Source: an uncultured Clostridia bacterium
GTDB lineage: Bacteria > Bacillota > Clostridia > Oscillospirales > Ruminococcaceae
Reading direction: 5' to 3'
Assembly (NCBI GenBank): GCA_947588805.1
Contig: CANPYR010000001.1
Span: forward strand, 62,001-126,000
DNA length: 64,000 nucleotides
The notes below the pieces were generated by a model. That model saw only the letters and a list, made by a program, of their open reading frames with translations. It was not told the DNA's origin and made no database searches. Below are positions 60,742-64,000 of this stretch, piece after piece (positions within the stretch are counted from its first letter, which is position 1; every line of letters begins with the position of its first letter). The position numbers were made by a program, and so were the translations under genes.

Positions 60742-62109
60742 TTATCCCGGCTCGTTTCTTGAATCGACTCCCCGGAAGAGATAATACTCCCCGAGATACG
60801 CAAGATTAACCGTTCCGGTGGTTCCGTGGCGGTTCTTTGCGACTATGCACTCCGCTGCCGACTGATTGGGGCTCTGCTTGTCATACATAGCTTCCCGGTA
60901 GATAAATAAAATTATATCCGCGTCCTGCTCGATGGAACCCGATTCCCTGAGATCCGACGGCATAGGCCTGTGGTCGGTTCTTGATTCCACCGAACGGTTT
61001 AGCTGCGAAAGCAGTATGACCGGAACGTTCAGCTCCTTCGCCATAAGCTTCACCTGTCTTGTTATCTCCGAGACCTCGGTGACGCGGTTATTATGAAACG
61101 ACGGCGACTCCATGAGCTGGAGATAGTCTATGACCACCAGCCCGAGGTTTCTCATCCTTCTGAGCTTCGCCTTGATCTGCGGGACGGTTATTCCCGCCGT
61201 ATCGTCGATATATATATTCATCTGCGAAAGAAGATCCGCAGCTTCCGCAAGCTTTATCCACTCGTCCGAGGATATCATCCCGGAGCTTAAAGAGCCGTTC
61301 GGCACAAGAGCTTCAGCGGATAACATTCTTGAAGCTATCTGCTCCTTTGACATTTCGAGCGAGAATATTACTATCTCCTGATCCTTCGCCCTTTTCGCCA
61401 CGTTCGCGGCGATATTTACCGCAAAAGTCGTCTTACCCGAGCCGGGTCTTCCCGCTACGACTATCATATCCGACTTATTAAGCCCCGCGATATAGGTATC
61501 GAGCATGGAATACCCCGACCGAAGTCCTTGGTACTGCTCCTTATCCTCTCCCGAGAGCTTCTGGATCCTGTCGTAGGCTGTGACAATTATCTCGCTTAAG
61601 CGCGTAAGACCTTCGACTTCTCTTCCCTGTCTTATGTCGTAGATCTTCTGCTCGGCGAGGTCAAGAAGATTCTTAGCGCTCTCCCCGCCTTCGCTCGCGG
61701 CTTTTATTATCTCCGCGGAAGCGTTAATAAGCGATCTTAATAAATATTTATCCTCTACTATCCTGCAGTAGCTTTCAAGATTCGCTACCGTCGGAACGCT
61801 GTCCACTATCCCTTTGAGATATGTCCTCGCCATCGCCGGAGTCTCGAATATCCCCGCCGCCACAGACTCGTTTATAACCGTAACTATGTCGGTCGGGACG
61901 TTATTTGAAAACATCCGGAGAATGATCGAATATATCTCCCTGTGCTGCTCGCGGTAAAAGCTCTCCGGCTTGATATGCGCTATAACCGTCGGCATCGACT
62001 CCGGACTTATAAGAAGCGCTCCGAGCACCGTCTGCTCGGCTTCTATGCTGTACGGCGGCTCCCTTCCGATGAGCTCGGAAATTTCGTATGCCGCTAATCT
62101 TTCAGGCAT
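60742..62109 (-). CDS. dnaB: Replicative DNA helicase
   Basis: 455 residues. N-terminal helical domain (PPYSIEAEQTVLGALLI), linker, then the RecA-like domain with Walker A VVAGRPGSGKTTFAVNIA, VVIDYLQLM and RQVKLMAKELNVPVILLSQL. Called dnaC in B. subtilis nomenclature. It unwinds the fork as a hexamer. It starts 4 bp after rplI. Confidence 0.97.
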   Translation of the reverse strand: MPERLAAYEISELIGREPPYSIEAEQTVLGALLISPESMPTVIAHIKPESFYREQHREIYSIILRMFSNNVPTDIVTVINESVAAGIFETPAMARTYLKGIVDSVPTVANLESYCRIVEDKYLLRSLINASAEIIKAASEGGESAKNLLDLAEQKIYDIRQGREVEGLTRLSEIIVTAYDRIQKLSGEDKEQYQGLRSGYSMLDTYIAGLNKSDMIVVAGRPGSGKTTFAVNIAANVAKRAKDQEIVIFSLEMSKEQIASRMLSAEALVPNGSLSSGMISSDEWIKLAEAADLLSQMNIYIDDTAGITVPQIKAKLRRMRNLGLVVIDYLQLMESPSFHNNRVTEVSEITRQVKLMAKELNVPVILLSQLNRSVESRTDHRPMPSDLRESGSIEQDADIILFIYREAMYDKQSPNQSAAECIVAKNRHGTTGTVNLAYLGEYYLFRGVDSRNEPG

Positions 62110-62112
62110 TTT

Positions 62113-62562
62113 TTACTCCTCCGGCTCTACCTTTACCGTCATCTTCGCCGATATCCCCTGCGTGAATTTGACCTCGCAGCCGTATTCTCCGTACGCCTTG
62201 ATATCCGACTGCAGGCTGACCTTTTTCTTATCCACCGCTTCCCCGAACTGCTTCTCGATATATTCCGCTACCGTCGCGGAGGTTATAGCTCCGAAGAGCT
62301 TTCCGCTCGCGCCGGCCTTCGTCTTTATCGTAACGGTATGCCCGTTAAGATTTCTTGCGGCGTTCTCGGCTTCGGTCTTTGCTACGTCGAGCCTGTGCTG
62401 TTCGGCGGCCTTCTTGCCGGCAAGATCGTTCACGTTCTTAGCCGTCGCTTCGATAGCGTATCCTCTTGCAAGAAGAAAGTTTCTTGCGTATCCGTCCGCT
62501 ACGTTCAGAGTATCCCCGGCCTTGCCGGAGCCCTTTACATCCTTGATCAAAATTACCTTCAT
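62113..62562 (-). CDS. rplI: 50S ribosomal protein L9
   Basis: 149 residues. The start [19 protein letters not shown] and the long connecting helix ([20 protein letters not shown]) are typical of L9; the C-terminal domain carries [21 protein letters not shown] precedes the ATG. It sits between gdpP and dnaB as in B. subtilis. Confidence 0.97.
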   Translation of the reverse strand: MKVILIKDVKGSGKAGDTLNVADGYARNFLLARGYAIEATAKNVNDLAGKKAAEQHRLDVAKTEAENAARNLNGHTVTIKTKAGASGKLFGAITSATVAEYIEKQFGEAVDKKKVSLQSDIKAYGEYGCEVKFTQGISAKMTVKVEPEE

Positions 62563-62586
62563 TTTTCTTTCCTCCTATAGTTCAGA

Positions 62587-64000
62587 CTATGATTTTATCA
62601 AAAAGTCCTCGATGGCGTTTCTTACCATTTCTTCCGCTTCCTCAAGCGTCGCTTCTATCTGAGCGCCCGCCATGGTCTGGTGCCCTCCCCCGCCTATCGC
62701 TTCCATTATAAGCTGCACGTTGAAGCTGTCCATCGACCTTGCGGAGATATACGCGATATTATCTATCCGATAAATCACAAACGAAGCCTTGACTCCGATT
62801 ATCCCCAAAAGCTCGTCGGCAGCCTGCGGGGCCGCAAGCCTTAGCTCCGGCGAAGCCGAATCCGTAACCGCTATCGCGCAGCCGTGGAAGAGCTTCGCGG
62901 ACTGTATAAGGACGCTCTTTTCACGGTATGTCTCCAAGGAATCCGCAAACAGTCTCTTTACCGTCACGGTATCCGCTCCTAACTTTCTTAAGTAAGCCGC
63001 GGCTTCAAACGTCCTCGCGCCGGAGCGCATGACGAAGTTTTTAGTATCGAGCATTATCCCGCACATCAGAGCTTCCGCTTCGGCTATGGATATCTTGCAG
63101 TCGGGCCCGAAGTACTGTATCAGCTCGGTGCACATCTCGCACGCCGAGGACGCGAACGGTTCATGGAAGAATACCACCGCGTTCGCGATATGATCTACCA
63201 TCATCCTGTGGTGGTCTATCACCACTACCTGCTTCGCTTGCTCGTAAAGCTCCTTCGAGTCGAGCATAGAAGCCTTATGCGTATCGCAGATAATCAAAAG
63301 ATCCCGATCCCCCATCTCGAGCCTTGCGTCCCCTATCGGCTTGAAGTAGTCCTTCCCGCAGCGCTCCGAGATATGCTCCACAAGCGACTTCGAGAGATTT
63401 TTTTCCATATCTATCACGCAGTACGCGTTCTTTCCCATGCTCCGAAAAGCTCCGCAGAGTCCCGCCGCCGCTCCCACGGCGTCGAAGTCGGCAAAGCGGT
63501 GCCCCATTATGTAGATGTTCTGGCACCCGGAAGCAAGCTCCAAAAGCGCCGTCGCTATTACTCTCGTTCTGACCTTGGTTGATTTCTCTATGCCCTTTGA
63601 GACTCCTCCGTAGAAATCAAAGCCGTTCTCGGTCTTAACCGCCGCCTGATCTCCTCCGCGCCCTAAGCACATATCAAGAGCCTGGCGCGCGAATTTCTCG
63701 CTCTCCGCAAGATCTCTTCCCCCGCGTCCCACTCCTATCGAGAGCGATACCGAGGATCTCTCGCCGAGACTTATGGATCTCGCTTCGTCCAAAATATCAA
63801 ACTTTCTCTCTATTATCGGACCCAAGTGCCGCTCCTCGATTATGCAGTAGAACCTGTCGGTGGAAAGCCGGTGCAAAATGCCGTTGGTGTTTTCTATGAA
63901 GTGCTCGAAAAGCTTCTCTATCTGCACCCTGAAACCCGCTTTATCCGATTCCTTGGAATTCTGAAGCACCTCTTCGTAGTTGTCCACCGCAATCAAAAGG
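62587..64000 (-). CDS. gdpP: Cyclic-di-AMP phosphodiesterase GdpP (5' part cut by the window edge)
   Basis: At least 470 C-terminal residues; full GdpP has about 650-670, so two membrane helices and the PAS part lie beyond the edge. Visible: a degenerate GGDEF domain (AVDNYEEVLQ ... FYCIIEERH ... SLSIGVGRGG) and the DHH/DHHA1 phosphodiesterase with GHRFADFDAVGAAAG, ICDTHK, IDHHRM and GGGHQTMAGA. It hydrolyses c-di-AMP. First gene seen of the gdpP-rplI-dnaB-tilS-hpt-ftsH run. Confidence 0.94.
   Translation of the reverse strand, partial: LLIAVDNYEEVLQNSKESDKAGFRVQIEKLFEHFIENTNGILHRLSTDRFYCIIEERHLGPIIERKFDILDEARSISLGERSSVSLSIGVGRGGRDLAESEKFARQALDMCLGRGGDQAAVKTENGFDFYGGVSKGIEKSTKVRTRVIATALLELASGCQNIYIMGHRFADFDAVGAAAGLCGAFRSMGKNAYCVIDMEKNLSKSLVEHISERCGKDYFKPIGDARLEMGDRDLLIICDTHKASMLDSKELYEQAKQVVVIDHHRMMVDHIANAVVFFHEPFASSACEMCTELIQYFGPDCKISIAEAEALMCGIMLDTKNFVMRSGARTFEAAAYLRKLGADTVTVKRLFADSLETYREKSVLIQSAKLFHGCAIAVTDSASPELRLAAPQAADELLGIIGVKASFVIYRIDNIAYISARSMDSFNVQLIMEAIGGGGHQTMAGAQIEATLEEAEEMVRNAIEDFLIKS

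Overview
The window reads as a chromosomal segment of a spore-forming, anaerobic Firmicute, most likely an uncultured gut or rumen member of the Clostridia (Oscillospirales-like). This is inferred from the spmAB spore-maturation pair, an AbrB-type transition regulator, AGGAGG-type ribosome sites with frequent GTG/TTG starts, sigma-A promoters with 17-nt spacers, ECF-type vitamin transport, ClpE, GdpP, and a plant-sugar set (cellobiose 2-epimerase, GH31, GH51). Roughly sixty genes are visible. No tRNA, rRNA, CRISPR array, prophage or transposase gene was seen.

Layout. 1-3300 (+): a gene tail, then fabG-like, a small membrane protein, acpS, nnrD and a lipoprotein. 3300-9900 (-): pnp, rpsO, folD, lgt, an S66 LD-carboxypeptidase and an AbrB-like regulator. 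10.1-11.2 kb (+): spmA-spmB. 11.2-20.6 kb (-): a small membrane protein, ymdB, a TtcA-like enzyme, a TSCPD protein, an RluA-type pseudouridine synthase, cellobiose 2-epimerase, folT behind a THF riboswitch, pfkA and a zinc-ribbon/PASTA pseudokinase. 21-30.7 kb (mostly +): cls, prmA (-), a BlaI/M56 pair, Lrp plus aminotransferase, ispE, a radical SAM protein and a phosphatase. 30.9-41.7 kb: an orphan solute-binding lipoprotein, another lipoprotein (-), marR-marR-citrate synthase, a sigma factor with a membrane beta-propeller partner, GH31 and a ZIP transporter (-). 42.0-64.0 kb (-): GH51 with a small Cys-rich protein; the long unit ruvC-ruvA-ruvB-glmM homologue-methyltransferase-ecfA1-ecfA2-ecfT-truA-DUF5711-cvpA-clpE; then gdpP-rplI-dnaB-tilS-hpt-ftsH.

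Most of the window is housekeeping, and the interesting signals lie in details. A GlmM-family protein has changes in all four catalytic loops. A PASTA pseudokinase has lost the VAIK lysine, the HRD aspartate and the DFG aspartate. Two families of interspersed non-coding repeats occur: three TA-flanked MITE-like elements, and five copies of a TCTGAC-heptad element with hairpins. There is a THF riboswitch with an unusually long interior in front of a folT carrying a C-terminal coiled-coil extension. Other structured intergenic RNAs include a candidate small RNA with its own promoter and terminator, a 130-nt rod-like inverted repeat, an 80-nt hairpin between rpsO and pnp, and an rpsO leader. A marR operon carries a perfect palindromic operator over its -10.

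How the genes work together. Cellobiose 2-epimerase, GH31 and GH51 feed sugars from plant glycans towards glycolysis (pfkA). FolT depends on the EcfA1/EcfA2/EcfT module, which lies elsewhere in the window and would also serve other S-components. FolD interconverts one-carbon folates. GdpP sets c-di-AMP levels. FtsH and ClpE handle proteolysis. RuvABC resolves recombination intermediates. All functions are inferred from sequence motifs and family knowledge; no database search was run.
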